A stretch of 64,000 nt of DNA, taken from assembly GCF_021991635.1 (NCBI RefSeq), contig NZ_JAFFJA010000003.1, positions 62,001 through 126,000 on the forward strand, written 5' to 3'. The stretch's first letter is position 1, and the number at the start of each line of letters is the position of its first letter. The notes under the pieces are model-generated. The model was not told where the DNA came from and did no database searches. It saw only the letters and a program-made list of their open reading frames with translations. Positions 35,678-45,697 of the stretch are shown here, one piece after another. Both the position numbers and the translations under genes were made by a program. This DNA is from Tepidanaerobacter sp. GT38 (GTDB lineage Bacteria; Bacillota; Thermosediminibacteria; Thermosediminibacterales; Tepidanaerobacteraceae).

Positions 35678-35791
35678 TCATCTATATAAGGTTCCCCTTT
35701 GTTTTCTATGCTTATAATACCCTAAAACCACCAAAAAGACCATGATATACATCACAATCCAAAATAAAAAAGAGCTGTCTCGTTTACACAT
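35678..35791 (-). CDS. Possible 37-residue single-pass membrane peptide
   Basis: A short frame with a hydrophobic helix (FLFWIVMYIMVFLVVLGYY) followed by KHRKQR. Its TGA overlaps an ATG of the upstream-extended hemerythrin frame. It begins inside the prfB terminator hairpin and has only a weak AGAG site, so it may be chance. A real start at the internal ATG (MYIMVFL) is also possible. Confidence 0.3.
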   Translation of the reverse strand: MCKRDSSFLFWIVMYIMVFLVVLGYYKHRKQRGTLYR

Positions 35792-35804
35792 TTGACAGCT
35801 CTTG
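35762..35804 (-). terminator. Terminator of prfB
   Basis: AAGAGCTGTC/GACAGCTCTT stem with TTTTTTATTTT on the minus strand, 33 bases after the prfB stop; T-rich on the other side too. Confidence 0.85.
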
Positions 35805-35835
35805 TTTTTGGCGTAAGTGTATATATATTTTATTT

Positions 35836-36934
35836 TTATTTTGCAGTAGACTTTAAATACGCATTTATAAATTCGTCCAGTTCGCCATCCATGACGGCCT
35901 GAACATTTCCAACTTCTACATTTGTCCTGTGATCTTTTACAAGACTGTATGGTTGAAAAACATAGGACCTTATCTGACTGCCCCAAGCTATTTCTTTCTG
36001 GTCACCTCTTATTTTTTCAAGTTCTTGCTGTTGCTGCTGTTGATACAGATCAAATAGCCTGGCTTTTAATATCTTCATGGCTGTGTTTCGGTTGCTTTGC
36101 TGAGAACGTTCATTTTGGCAAGATACCACAATTCCGGTAGGAATATGTGTTATGCGAACAGCCGATTCGGTTTTGTTTACGTGCTGACCTCCAGCTCCTC
36201 CAGCACGAAAAGTTTCGATTTTAAGATCTTCCGGCTTAATATCTACCTGAATATCATCATCGATCTCGGGCATAACATCTACCGAAGCAAAAGAAGTATG
36301 GCGCCTGCCGGCAGCATCAAAGGGCGAAATTCTAACCAAGCGATGGACGCCCTTTTCTGCTTTTAAATATCCATATGCATTCATGCCTTCAACCAGTATG
36401 GTAACGCTCTTTATGCCCGCTTCATCTCCAGGCAGCATATCAAGGGTGCTTACTTTATATCCCTTATCTTCCGCCCATCGAGTATACATGCGAAGCAGCA
36501 TGCTTACCCAGTCCTGTGCCTCAGTGCCCCCTGCTCCAGCATGAAGAGAAACAATGGCGTTTTTGTCATCATATTTACCAGAAAGCAGGGTTTCCAGCTT
36601 GGTCTTTTCCAAGAGCTTCATAAAGTTTTTGGTTTCCTGAGCAAGTTCCTGTTCAAATTCACTATCATTTGTTTCAGCACAAAGCTCCAGTAAGGTTTCA
36701 AGGTCCTCATACTTTTTGATAAGCAAAGTATAGTTTTTAACTTTGCCTTTCAGATTGTTTAATTCTTGCAGGATTTTTTGAGCGGTTTCATGGTCATCCC
36801 AAAAATCAGAAGCCATAGTTCTTTGCTCTAAGCGTTCTATTTCAGAATTTAATTTATCAATTTCAAAGTGAATCCCTCAATTCAGTTAAAACAGACTTTG
36901 CCGATTCTATTTGAGTTTTATATTCATCAATCAT
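35836..36934 (-). CDS. prfB: Peptide chain release factor 2 with programmed +1 frameshift
   Basis: Recognises UGA and UAA stops and releases the peptide. Translation starts at ATG 36934, reads 23 codons to an in-frame TGA at 36865-36863 in the context CTT-TGA, and continues in the +1 frame from GAA at 36864. The SD-like GAGGG sits just upstream of the shift site, the classic RF2 autoregulation by its own stop codon. The full protein has 365 residues with SPF (stop recognition, in ISPFDAAGRRH) and GGQ (in RAGGAGGQHVNKTESAVRIT). It follows secA. Confidence 0.97.
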
Positions 36935-36966
36935 GTTCAGCCCCTCTTTCATAAAAGTTTATCCAC

Positions 36967-39477
36967 TTAAGCTGTCCTTCCGCAGCACTTTTTATATTTT
37001 TTGCCGCTGCCACAAGGGCAAGGATCGTTGCGGCCAACTTTTTTCTGGTTGCGCACCGGCTGAGGTTTTTCTGCGCCGTCATTGTGAGAATACGTCATAT
37101 TATAGGTCTTTTGGCGTCTTTCCGGAGCCTTTTTGACTTGAACGCGGAAAAGGTATCGAACGGTATCTTCTTGAATGCTCCTAATCATATCCTGGAACAT
37201 CTCATAACCTTCAAATTTATATTCTATCACCGGATCTCGCTGACCATAAGCTCTAAGTCCGATGCCTTCCCGCAGTTGATCCATAGCATCGATGTGATCC
37301 ATCCATTTTTGGTCAACGGTTTTTAGCAAGACAAAACGTTCCAGTTCGCGCATAGTCTCGCTGCCCAATTCCTCTTCCTTTTTCTCATAGGCAGCTTGAG
37401 CTTTGCTGACAAGCTCCTGCCGCAGGGCATCTCTAGACAAAGCTGTTTTTTCTTTATCAAGGTCAAATTTAATTTGGAAGATATCCATAAGGTACTCAGC
37501 AAGGCCCTTTATATCCCATTCTTCCGAATGAATCTCTTTTGATGCGTATATGTCAAGCAGTCTATCGATGATCTCTGAGATCATGTCCATTATGCTGTCT
37601 TTTAGGTTGTCATTTTCTAAAACCCTGCGACGATGCGAGTAAATGACTTCTCGCTGAGTATTCATAACGTCATCGTATTGTAACACATGTTTTCTTATGT
37701 CAAAGTTACGGGCTTCCACTTTCTTTTGAGCATTTTCAATAGACTTTGTTATAATGGGATGCTCAATAGGTTGATCTTCATCCATGCCCAATTTATCCAT
37801 TATACTCTTAATATTGTCACCGCCAAAAAGTCTCATCAGGTCATCTTCCAGGGAAATATAAAATCTGGAAGATCCCGGGTCTCCCTGACGGCCTGCGCGA
37901 CCCCGAAGCTGGTTATCTATGCGCCGTGCTTCGTGCCTTTCCGTTCCTATGATATGCAGGCCACCTAATTCCGCTACACCTTCTCCTAACACTATGTCGG
38001 TGCCTCGACCGGCCATGTTAGTGGCAATTGTAACGGCACCCTTTTGGCCGGCTCTGGCCACTATTTCAGCCTCTTTTTCATGGTACTTTGCATTTAATAC
38101 TTGATGAGGAATGCCCTTGCGCTTGAGCATACTGCTTAAAAGCTCCGATTTTTCAATAGTGACCGTGCCTACTAGTACAGGCTGACCCCTGCGGTAGCAA
38201 TCTTCTATTTCCTTTACCACTGCATTGAATTTAGCCTTTTCAGTTTTATATATAACATCGGGATAATCCACTCTAATCATCGGTTTGTTGGTAGGAATAA
38301 CTACTACATCAAGACCGTAAATGCTCCGAAATTCATCCTCTTCGGTAGCTGCAGTACCCGTCATACCCGCTAACTTCTTATACATGCGGAAATAATTCTG
38401 GAAGGTAATTGTAGCAAGGGTTTTACTTTCATTTTCTACTTTTACACCTTCCTTAGCTTCGATGGCCTGATGTAAACCATCACTGTACCTTCGCCCAAAC
38501 ATAAGCCTGCCGGTGAATTCATCCACAATTATTATCTGACCGTCTTTTACTACGTAGTCCCTGTCCCTCTTCATCAGTGCATGGGCTTTCAGAGCTTGCT
38601 GGAAGTGATGTAAAAGTTCTATGTTCTCTTCATCATAGAGATTGTCTATACCTAAAAATTGTTCACATTTCTTAATGCCTTTCTCTGTAGGTATTACACT
38701 GTGGGCCTTTTCATCTACCGTGTAATCTTCATTTAAAATCAATCGAGGAACAAATCTTGCAAATTTGTAATATATATCGGTAGACTCTTCAGCTTGCCCG
38801 GAGATTATAAGCGGAGTCCTGGCTTCGTCGATGAGGATGCTGTCAACTTCATCGATAATAGCATAGTTTAAAGGCCGCTGGACCATATGCTCTTTGTAAA
38901 GGACCATATTATCTCTCAAGTAGTCAAAGCCAAACTCATTATTGGTGCCGTAAGTAATATCGGCATTATATGCTTTTTTGCGTTCCTGATAGTCTAAACC
39001 GTGAACAATAAGACCTACTTCAAGGCCTAAAAAATTGTAAATTTTACCCATCCATTCACTGTCTCTTTTTGCCAGATAGTCGTTTACCGTAACCACATGA
39101 ACACCTTGGCCGGTAAGGGCATTTAAATATACCGGCATTGTGGCAACCAATGTTTTACCTTCACCGGTCTTCATCTCGGCTATGCGTCCTTGATGGAGCA
39201 CGATGCCGCCCATCACCTGGACATCAAAAGGCCTCATATTCAGCGTTCTCTTAGCAGCTTCTCTAACCACCGCAAAGGCCTCAGGCAGTATATCATCGAG
39301 GGTCTGACCTCTTGAGAGGCGCTCTTTAAATTCAGCAGTCTTACCGCGAAGCTCGTCATCGCTTAATTTTTCCATAGTAGGCTCTAGGGCATTTATTTTA
39401 TCAACAGTTTTTTGAAGTTTCCTAACCTCTTTTTCATTGCTGTCGCCCAAGATTTTTTTAATTATGCCTAGCATCAT
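36967..39477 (-). CDS. secA: Protein translocase ATPase SecA
   Basis: Drives Sec-dependent export. It has 836 residues: DEAD motor with GEGKTL (Walker A), the DEVDS box, PPXD and helical scaffold regions, and the C-terminal zinc motif [14 protein letters not shown]. The length is typical of Firmicutes. A GAGGTGAT site precedes the ATG. secA-prfB is the conserved order; the interval to prfB is 32 bases, within one transcript. Confidence 0.98.
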   Translation of the reverse strand: MMLGIIKKILGDSNEKEVRKLQKTVDKINALEPTMEKLSDDELRGKTAEFKERLSRGQTLDDILPEAFAVVREAAKRTLNMRPFDVQVMGGIVLHQGRIAEMKTGEGKTLVATMPVYLNALTGQGVHVVTVNDYLAKRDSEWMGKIYNFLGLEVGLIVHGLDYQERKKAYNADITYGTNNEFGFDYLRDNMVLYKEHMVQRPLNYAIIDEVDSILIDEARTPLIISGQAEESTDIYYKFARFVPRLILNEDYTVDEKAHSVIPTEKGIKKCEQFLGIDNLYDEENIELLHHFQQALKAHALMKRDRDYVVKDGQIIIVDEFTGRLMFGRRYSDGLHQAIEAKEGVKVENESKTLATITFQNYFRMYKKLAGMTGTAATEEDEFRSIYGLDVVVIPTNKPMIRVDYPDVIYKTEKAKFNAVVKEIEDCYRRGQPVLVGTVTIEKSELLSSMLKRKGIPHQVLNAKYHEKEAEIVARAGQKGAVTIATNMAGRGTDIVLGEGVAELGGLHIIGTERHEARRIDNQLRGRAGRQGDPGSSRFYISLEDDLMRLFGGDNIKSIMDKLGMDEDQPIEHPIITKSIENAQKKVEARNFDIRKHVLQYDDVMNTQREVIYSHRRRVLENDNLKDSIMDMISEIIDRLLDIYASKEIHSEEWDIKGLAEYLMDIFQIKFDLDKEKTALSRDALRQELVSKAQAAYEKKEEELGSETMRELERFVLLKTVDQKWMDHIDAMDQLREGIGLRAYGQRDPVIEYKFEGYEMFQDMIRSIQEDTVRYLFRVQVKKAPERRQKTYNMTYSHNDGAEKPQPVRNQKKVGRNDPCPCGSGKKYKKCCGRTA

Positions 39478-39522
39478 ATCACCTCATTTATTTAAACCCG
39501 CAAATCAGTCCAAGTTACAATA

Positions 39523-39550
39523 ATAAGGAACCATATTGATGGTTCCTTAT
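39523..39550 (-). terminator. Terminator after the MFS gene
   Basis: ATAAGGAACCAT and its complement with a four-base loop, then TTATTATTG on the minus strand. It separates the MFS gene from secA. Confidence 0.75.
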
Positions 39551-39585
39551 GCCAAAGCCATATTGCTACTATTAATTGTATCACT

Positions 39586-41007
39586 TCAAGCTGTTTTTTT
39601 CAATTGACGATTTTTTCGATTAGCATACAGGGCCCCAATAAGCGCAATCAAAACACTGGAAGTTACGAATACAAGTGCAAGCATATGCACGTCTTTTATC
39701 CCTTTTATTGTGTCAATATCCCGAAACCCATTTGAAGTCGAAATCACAGCCTGTCTATAATATTCACTGCGCAGACCTGAAAGTGTACTGCTTATGGCAA
39801 CTCCAAACACCATACCTGTATATCTTACCATAGCAAGTATCCCGGAAGCGATACCGCGCCTGTGCTCTGGCGCATTGCTTAAGATTACTACCGAATTTGA
39901 TGTTTCAAAAAATCCTCCACCAACTCCGAATATGAGCATTCTCCAGAGCAAATCTTTATAAGAAAAGGAAGTAGGCGATAGGGTGCTAATCAGCAGTACT
40001 GCCAAGGCGGCAAAAGTGCCTCCTAATGCGCTTACAAGATTAGGATTTACCCTATCTGACAGATGGCCTCCTACAGGAGCAAAAAGCATCATAGCAGCAG
40101 GAAAGGCAATAACCGTAAAACCTATAACTTCAGGAGGATATGTTGCAGCAGTAAGCAAAACCGGCGCCAGAAACACCATTATCATTTGCGCCACAAAATA
40201 TAGGAAATTGCTGGCTAGACCACCTACAAAGACTTTATTGGCAAAAAGTTTTAAGTCTAACATTGGCTCCGAAATCTTTTTCTCTATAAATATAAAAGCA
40301 ACTAAAGCTACAATAGTTGTTGAGATTAACGCCAGGCCTTTATTTGACAGCCAACCTATGGAAGAACCTTGATTTATATAAAATAATAGGCTGATTAGAA
40401 AAATTAAAGCCAAAACGGTTCCCAAATAGTCAAAACTCTTAACCTTTTTTTCAGTATGCTTAGGAATTATAAAGGTTGAGGCTGTCAGCGCAATAATGCC
40501 TAAAGGTACATTTATGAAAAAGATATATCTCCACGTAAACTTTGATAAAATCAAGCCACCTAAAGATGGGCCCGTTATAAGGCCTAAAGACACAGAGATA
40601 ACATAGAACCCCATGGCCCTTCCACGCTCTTGTGGCGGGAAAGAAGTAGTGATTAAAGCTGGTATAGCTGCCATAATTAAACTTGTCCCTATTGCTTGAA
40701 AAACCCGGCAAATAATTAGAAGCGTCAAATTAGGAGCAAAACCGCAAAGAGCTGTGCCTATTGTAAATATAAAAAGTCCTGCCATAAATGGTCTGCCGTA
40801 TCCGAATATATCTCCAATTCTACCGGAGGTCAGCAGTAAACTTGCAAGTACCAACAGATATGCAGAAGATATCCAACTGACCGTTTGCAAAGGCGCATTA
40901 AAAGACTCTGCAAATGTTGGCATTGCCACATTCATAACGCTCGTGTCTACAGTAGTCATAGCTCCTGCTATCATTAGTGGAATTAAAATTTTAAGTTTGT
41001 TATCCAT
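39586..41007 (-). CDS. DHA2-type MFS multidrug efflux transporter
   Basis: An inner-membrane antiporter of about 473 residues with roughly 14 transmembrane helices, the EmrB/QacA class. PQTVSWISSAYLLVLASLLL and the GRIGDIFGYGRPFMAG loop are family signatures. Drug specificity cannot be read. ATG 41007 with GGAGG is preferred over the first Met at 41031, which lies in the upstream gene. It is preceded by an unknown gene and followed by a terminator. Confidence 0.9.
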   Translation of the reverse strand: MDNKLKILIPLMIAGAMTTVDTSVMNVAMPTFAESFNAPLQTVSWISSAYLLVLASLLLTSGRIGDIFGYGRPFMAGLFIFTIGTALCGFAPNLTLLIICRVFQAIGTSLIMAAIPALITTSFPPQERGRAMGFYVISVSLGLITGPSLGGLILSKFTWRYIFFINVPLGIIALTASTFIIPKHTEKKVKSFDYLGTVLALIFLISLLFYINQGSSIGWLSNKGLALISTTIVALVAFIFIEKKISEPMLDLKLFANKVFVGGLASNFLYFVAQMIMVFLAPVLLTAATYPPEVIGFTVIAFPAAMMLFAPVGGHLSDRVNPNLVSALGGTFAALAVLLISTLSPTSFSYKDLLWRMLIFGVGGGFFETSNSVVILSNAPEHRRGIASGILAMVRYTGMVFGVAISSTLSGLRSEYYRQAVISTSNGFRDIDTIKGIKDVHMLALVFVTSSVLIALIGALYANRKNRQLKKTA

Positions 41008-41024
41008 GTATTGCCTCCGAAATA

Positions 41025-41648
41025 TTAGCATATTAAATTGTGCTGGTTAGAAAATATAGCATCTAATACAGCTTGAGCTACCGCTTCATAGATGTCGTGC
41101 TCAACTATTGCACAGCCTAAATGCTGCTCATATTTTTCTTCAGTCAAAACTGAAACTAACACAGATATGGCCTGATTATTACCTATTTTGTATGTATGTA
41201 CATCCTCTAAATCAATAACAAAGTTTTCACCGACAAATAATTGAATTGCATTTATGGTGGCATAAGCAGTAGTGCTCACTCGACTCTGAAAAGATACAGT
41301 GCCTTTAGCTTTTCCCTCAAAGATGGTTCCATCAGAATTTTTAAGTAAAACCTTCACCTCCAGGTTTGGTTGAGTTTTATATGTTGCTATGCCTTGAATA
41401 CTAAGATTTGGTATATGGAAAACAGTATCTTTCTTACAATCCGTTTGTGACACTAGAAAAGTAGCAAGAGTAGATTCAATTTCCTTTACAATTTGCATTG
41501 GACTTTTGTCAGATTTTGAAATCACATAGATCTCTGATATTTTGCCATCAGCATCGGTCATTATCTTTGCTGATACAATATCTCTAATTTCCTTTATTAG
41601 GTTTTCAAAATGCAAAATGGTCCTATCTCTTTCCAAAAATTTACACAC
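41025..41648 (-). CDS. Uncharacterised 207-residue protein, LeuA-dimerisation-like C-terminus
   Basis: Not recognised with confidence. The C-terminal half (LEVKVLLKNSDGTIFEGKAK, later TTAYATINAIQLFVG) resembles the regulatory/dimerisation fold of 2-isopropylmalate synthase; the N-terminal half resembles a small alpha/beta domain (IVSAKIMTDADGKISEIYVI). No membrane or signal sequence is seen. It lies upstream of the MFS gene and is probably co-transcribed with it. Start is GTG 41648 with GGGGTG. A regulatory role is a guess. Confidence 0.6.
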   Translation of the reverse strand: MCKFLERDRTILHFENLIKEIRDIVSAKIMTDADGKISEIYVISKSDKSPMQIVKEIESTLATFLVSQTDCKKDTVFHIPNLSIQGIATYKTQPNLEVKVLLKNSDGTIFEGKAKGTVSFQSRVSTTAYATINAIQLFVGENFVIDLEDVHTYKIGNNQAISVLVSVLTEEKYEQHLGCAIVEHDIYEAVAQAVLDAIFSNQHNLIC

Positions 41649-41765
41649 AAAATCACCCCACGTTTTAAGGGTTAATATGGGTTTAATTCGACTTTCTTTT
41701 TACAAATCCTCCTAAAATGTAAAAAATAATAAAAGTTCCTAATAGCAATAAGTTGTTTTGGTATA

Positions 41766-41791
41766 AAAAAACCTGCCGATTGGCAGGTTTG
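41766..41791 (-). terminator. Terminator after hpf
   Basis: AAACCTGCC/GGCAGGTTT stem, four-base loop, then TTTTTTATAC on the minus strand. Confidence 0.85.
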
Positions 41792-41802
41792 GAGTTTTAA
41801 GT

Positions 41803-42330
41803 TTATAAAAGTTCAGGCTCAATCAAGCCGTAATCTCCATCACGCCGCTTGTACACCACATTGATTTGGTCAGTTTCTGCATTGGAAAAGACGAAAAAAT
41901 CATGGCCTAAAAGTTCCATTTGCATCACGGCTTCATCTAAATCCATTGGTTTTAATGGAAATCGCTTTACTTTCACAATTTTCGGTTCAACATCTTCCGC
42001 CGCATCTTGTTCTATGTTGTTATATTTAAAAGGATTTTTTCTGATGCTCTTCGCAATCTTTGTCTTATATTTTCCTATTTGTTTTTCCAGTTTGTCAACA
42101 ACTAAATCGATGGAGGAATACATATCGTTTGTAGCTGTTTCACCTCTAAGCAGCATTCCATTAATCGGCATTGTAACTTCGACAATATGTCTGTCCTTTT
42201 CCACGCTCAAGGTTACCTGTGCCTCAACCTGGGTATCAAAAAAACGTTCGAGCTTTCCTACTTTTTTCTCTGCATAGTCTTTTAAAGCTTTTGTTACATT
42301 GAAATTTTTACCACTTACATTAATCTTCAT
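41803..42330 (-). CDS. hpf: Long-form ribosome hibernation promoting factor HPF
   Basis: Binds the 30S decoding centre and drives 100S dimer formation in stationary phase. It has 175 residues: an N-terminal HPF/RaiA fold (1-100) and the conserved C-terminal dimerisation domain (VKRFPLKPMDLDEAVMQMEL, then FFVFSNAETDQINVVYKRRD). In Bacillus-type genomes the gene follows fliT; here it lies about 39 kb from fliT, just upstream of the MFS and secA region. The leader has no raiA-like structure. Confidence 0.96.
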   Translation of the reverse strand: MKINVSGKNFNVTKALKDYAEKKVGKLERFFDTQVEAQVTLSVEKDRHIVEVTMPINGMLLRGETATNDMYSSIDLVVDKLEKQIGKYKTKIAKSIRKNPFKYNNIEQDAAEDVEPKIVKVKRFPLKPMDLDEAVMQMELLGHDFFVFSNAETDQINVVYKRRDGDYGLIEPELL

Positions 42331-42440
42331 AAAAGCTCAACTCCCCTCTGGGATTTTTTTTTAATATATTTAATGTAATGTTTTTTGCCACGATTTCTAA
42401 TACATTTGTATGTAATTTATATAATTTAATGTATAATTAA

Positions 42441-42467
42441 AGCCCGGCGCATAAAATTACCCGGGCT
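42441..42467 (-). terminator. Terminator after the cold-shock gene
   Basis: AGCCCGG/CCGGGCT stem with a 13-base loop and TTTAATTAT on the minus strand. Confidence 0.7.
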
Positions 42468-42477
42468 AATATTTTCA

Positions 42478-42675
42478 CTATATAACTGTTACATTTGCGG
42501 CTTGAGGGCCTTTTTGTCCTTCAACTACATCAAATTCCACAACATCGCCTTCTTTTAAGGTTTTGAAACCTTCTTGATTAATTGCGGAATAATGGACAAA
42601 AACGTCTTTCTCGCCTTCAACTTCAATAAATCCATAGCCTTTTTCTTGGTTAAACCATTTTACTTTACCTTGCAA
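42478..42675 (-). CDS. csp: Cold-shock protein
   Basis: A 65-residue OB-fold RNA chaperone with RNP1 (KGYGFIEV) and RNP2 (VFVHYSAI). It melts mRNA structure at low temperature and in stationary phase. It has a TAGGAGGAATG ribosome site and is monocistronic, with a short leader and its own terminator. Confidence 0.96.
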   Translation of the reverse strand: MQGKVKWFNQEKGYGFIEVEGEKDVFVHYSAINQEGFKTLKEGDVVEFDVVEGQKGPQAANVTVI

Positions 42676-42823
42676 TTATTCATTCCTCCTAAAGCTAAAT
42701 AAAAGATGGGCCCTTCTTTTCTTCAATATATCACACTGAAATAGTAAAGTCAAATCAAACATTTTGTTATTAGAGGCATATAATGAAAGTAGCAAACCGA
42801 CAGAGCTTATAAGGAGAATTAAT

Positions 42824-43150
42824 ATGAAACCCATTGTAAAGCTTAAAAGTTTTTTTAAAAATTTGGTAAAAAAAAACAACGCCAGGCAAGCTGACAAAGT
42901 TGAAGTAAGCTTACCTGGCCTTACTATAAAAATGTCTAGAAATGTCGATTTAGATACACCCCATGAAGTAACGGTGGTAATCCCGAGAGCACAAATGCGC
43001 AAGACGTGTCTTAATGGCGATTGCAGTAAGTGCGAGTACGAACTCATATACAGCAGCATAACCGTAGTTCATGCTCCTAGACATCCCCTTGCTGGCGAAA
43101 AAACTTTAAGCGCAAAAACAGCTTCCTCCTATGAACTCACGGATAATTGA
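42824..43150 (+). CDS. Uncharacterised Cys-containing protein that overlaps the uridine-kinase gene tail to tail
   Basis: 108 residues starting at ATG 42824 behind AAGGAG. It has a basic N-terminus, a central beta-rich region (VEVSLPGLTIKMSRNVDLDT) and a CLNGDCSKCEYE cluster that could bind metal or a cluster. No family is recognised. The final 45 bases overlap the convergent kinase-like gene, whose stop lies inside it. Confidence 0.6.
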   Translation: MKPIVKLKSFFKNLVKKNNARQADKVEVSLPGLTIKMSRNVDLDTPHEVTVVIPRAQMRKTCLNGDCSKCEYELIYSSITVVHAPRHPLAGEKTLSAKTASSYELTDN

Positions 43151-44767
43151 TGTCAGAGGAATATCTCGTTCATCCTCAATAGGTTCAAAGTACTCCAAGA
43201 ACTTTAGCAGATGCTTTGCCTTTATATATTCCGGATCTTGGGGAGTGATTTGTTTTAGCAGCGGCTCCGCGTATTTTTTGATTACCGCAATTTCATAAAC
43301 TAAAGCTGAATTGAACATTACATCTGCTTCCTCCTGATATGGGAAAATGTTGGCCTGTGCACCTTTTAAAACCTTCGGCCACACGGAGATGGTGGTTTTT
43401 GCATCTGTAGACCTCTGCCAACTATCCCTAACCAGACGCCTTAGCAACCTGGTGTCAGTTGTTGAAATGCGGTTATGATTATCTATACCGAGTTGTGTCA
43501 AAGCGCTGACATATATTTTAAATTTGTTTTCTTTCGGAATAGAAGCCGTAAGGCGTTCATTTAACCCATGAATGCCTTCAATAATAATGGGTTGATCCTT
43601 TTCTATTTTTGTAGGAATATCCGGGTATTCCCTCTTGCCTGTATGGAAATTGTACCTCGGCACTATTACTTCCTTGCCTTGAATCAATTGGGCCAATTGC
43701 TGATTGAACAGGCGAAGGTCAATAGCCTCCAATGCTTCAAAATCAGGCTTGCCATCATCTCCCAGCGGAGTCTTGTCTCTATCTAAGAAATAATCATCCA
43801 GTGATATAGATATGGGCCGCAGCCCGTTTACTCTAAGCTGAACTATTAATCTCTGAGCAAAGGTGGTTTTGCCAGATGAGGACGGACCTGCAATTAGAAT
43901 TATTCTCAGGCGTTCCTTTTCATTGGCTATAGTATCTGCAATCTGTGCTATCTTTTTTTCATGGAGAGCTTCTGCTACCCTTATGATTTCACCACTTTTA
44001 CCCGATGTGATAAGTTCATTCAAAGCACCCACATCTGGAACACCCAAAATGTGTGCCCAGCGGTCTGATTCTCTAAATATACTGGCAAGCTTTGGTTGTT
44101 CATGGTACTCGGCTATATGTGTTGGATTTGATTTGTTGGGGTGTTGGAGAATGATCCCGGGCAAATAAAATTTTAGGCCAAACCACTTTAAGTAACCGGT
44201 AGATGGTACAAGATACCCGTAAAAATAATCTTTTGTGCCATCTATTTCATAAATATTTATAAAATCGCTTTTCCTGTATTTTAAAACTCGGACCTTGTCT
44301 TCCATTCCGGATTCCTTAAACATTGCAATAGCTTCTTTTAGAGGCATTTTATATTTTTGTATAGGTATATCCCTTTCGACTAATTGCCGCATACGCTTTT
44401 CAATAGATTCTACGTCATCTTCGCTTAAAGGTTCCTTTCGAACAACCTCACAGTAAAGCCCATCGCCCAGTGAGTGTTCCACATGAACCTTGCAATCTGG
44501 AAAAACATCGTAGCACGCTTTTACAAATAAAAATATAAGTGACCTAATATAAATTTTCATGCCTATCTCTGAAGACATGTCTAAAAATTCTACATTAGAA
44601 TCTCCATCAACTACATATGTCAGTTCCCTAAGGCTGCCATCAACAATAGCTGCAACAATGGGAGAAGCAAAATCCTTTTCATATCGCTTGCCTAGCTCTT
44701 GTAAGCTAATAGGCCCATCTAGGGTGCTTACTCCAAAACCTTTTATATTTACGTTCAAAGCCAACAC
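43106..44767 (-). CDS. Uridine-kinase-like nucleoside kinase with an N-terminal TGS-like domain
   Basis: A 553-residue protein with a TGS/ThrRS-like N-terminal region (residues 1-200, ending FYGYLVPSTGYLKWFGLKFY), then a P-loop kinase domain with GPSSSGKTTF near residue 300, DDYFLDRDKTP near 345 and the IEGIHGLN motif. This fusion is common in Firmicutes, and a role as a nucleoside or uridine kinase is inferred from the domain. The C-terminus ends FIGGSCFCA. It overlaps the convergent small gene by 45 bases. Confidence 0.85.
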   Translation of the reverse strand: MLALNVNIKGFGVSTLDGPISLQELGKRYEKDFASPIVAAIVDGSLRELTYVVDGDSNVEFLDMSSEIGMKIYIRSLIFLFVKACYDVFPDCKVHVEHSLGDGLYCEVVRKEPLSEDDVESIEKRMRQLVERDIPIQKYKMPLKEAIAMFKESGMEDKVRVLKYRKSDFINIYEIDGTKDYFYGYLVPSTGYLKWFGLKFYLPGIILQHPNKSNPTHIAEYHEQPKLASIFRESDRWAHILGVPDVGALNELITSGKSGEIIRVAEALHEKKIAQIADTIANEKERLRIILIAGPSSSGKTTFAQRLIVQLRVNGLRPISISLDDYFLDRDKTPLGDDGKPDFEALEAIDLRLFNQQLAQLIQGKEVIVPRYNFHTGKREYPDIPTKIEKDQPIIIEGIHGLNERLTASIPKENKFKIYVSALTQLGIDNHNRISTTDTRLLRRLVRDSWQRSTDAKTTISVWPKVLKGAQANIFPYQEEADVMFNSALVYEIAVIKKYAEPLLKQITPQDPEYIKAKHLLKFLEYFEPIEDERDIPLTSIIREFIGGSCFCA

Positions 44768-44809
44768 CTCTTTTTGCTTTATCTTTAGTGCCTTAAAATA
44801 TGTCGAAAA

Positions 44810-45661
44810 TTACCTGCTAGCTCCTCCGCCGCCACTCCTGCCGCCACCGAAGCTTCCTCCGCTAAAACCACCGAAACCTCCTCCGCCGAAGCTACCGCCT
44901 CCAAAGCCTCCACCGCCAAAGGGACCAAAAGGTCCGTTAAAGGGCCCCCTGCGGTAATATGGGCGACTGCCTCTTTTACTGGTAGCAATAATAATTATTG
45001 CAATAAAGATTATTATGGCAATAATTACGTCAAACAGCAAGCCATTATCTTCATCGACTAAGTATTGCTCTAGGCCGGAAAGATCGCTATCTTGTAAATC
45101 AAGGTCGTATTCTTTGGCAACTTCAGAAGCCACAGCCATAAATGTATCTTTGATTCCACGAGAATATTCGCCGGTTTCAAAAGCAGGCAGCGCAAAATTA
45201 TCTAATATCGCACCTGCTTTGCCGTCATTAATAGCTCCTTCCAAGCCATATCCAACTTCAATTCTGATGCGTCCTCTTTGATTTGCTAAAAGACTTTCTT
45301 TATTTATCAAAATTAGAACACCGTTATTTTTTTGTCTATCTCCTATTCCCCAGTTTCTAAACAAGCCCAGTGCATATTCTTCGATTTCCATCTGTGATAA
45401 ACCGTTTACTGTCACTACAATAACCTGAGCTTTTGTTTTGTCATCTAAAATCTTGGCTATTTTTTGCATTTCCTGTTCATCTTGACTTTCGATCAACTCC
45501 GCATAATCGAATACATAAAGATTTGCATGGGGCTTTGGCGGAATCGGTTCGGCCTGGACACATTGCAGAAAAGACATTGCAAAACTAAAAATCATTACTG
45601 ATATAATCAGCAGGATTTTTTTGCTTTTTCCTCGGGGTGGCCTTGCTGAGGTTAAAGTCAT
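44810..45661 (-). CDS. TPM domain protein with glycine-rich tail (YgcG-like)
   Basis: About 283 residues. It has a signal-like N-terminus (KKILLIISVMIFSFAMSFL), an extracytoplasmic TPM domain (residues 50-190) with PHANLYVFDYAELIESQDEQ and WGIGDRQKNNGVLILI, one membrane helix near 225, and a Gly-rich C-terminus (GGGGFGGGSFGG repeats). TPM proteins may take part in photosystem/membrane-protein repair elsewhere; here the role is unknown. Linked with the LemA gene upstream, a frequent pair. ATG 45661 is preferred to GTG 45679. Confidence 0.85.
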   Translation of the reverse strand: MTLTSARPPRGKSKKILLIISVMIFSFAMSFLQCVQAEPIPPKPHANLYVFDYAELIESQDEQEMQKIAKILDDKTKAQVIVVTVNGLSQMEIEEYALGLFRNWGIGDRQKNNGVLILINKESLLANQRGRIRIEVGYGLEGAINDGKAGAILDNFALPAFETGEYSRGIKDTFMAVASEVAKEYDLDLQDSDLSGLEQYLVDEDNGLLFDVIIAIIIFIAIIIIATSKRGSRPYYRRGPFNGPFGPFGGGGFGGGSFGGGGFGGFSGGSFGGGRSGGGGASR

Positions 45662-45697
45662 TTTGCTCACCGCTTTCACTAATTTTGGAGATCCAAA

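Noticed and set aside
35792-35986. The N-terminal part of a longer frame upstream of the 37-residue peptide
   Set aside because: It lies inside prfB in another frame on the same strand and is a shadow; only the tail past the prfB stop was kept, at low confidence.
42331-42440. raiA-type RNA in front of hpf
   Set aside because: The leader is AT-rich without the paired ends and hairpins seen at 1890-2016.
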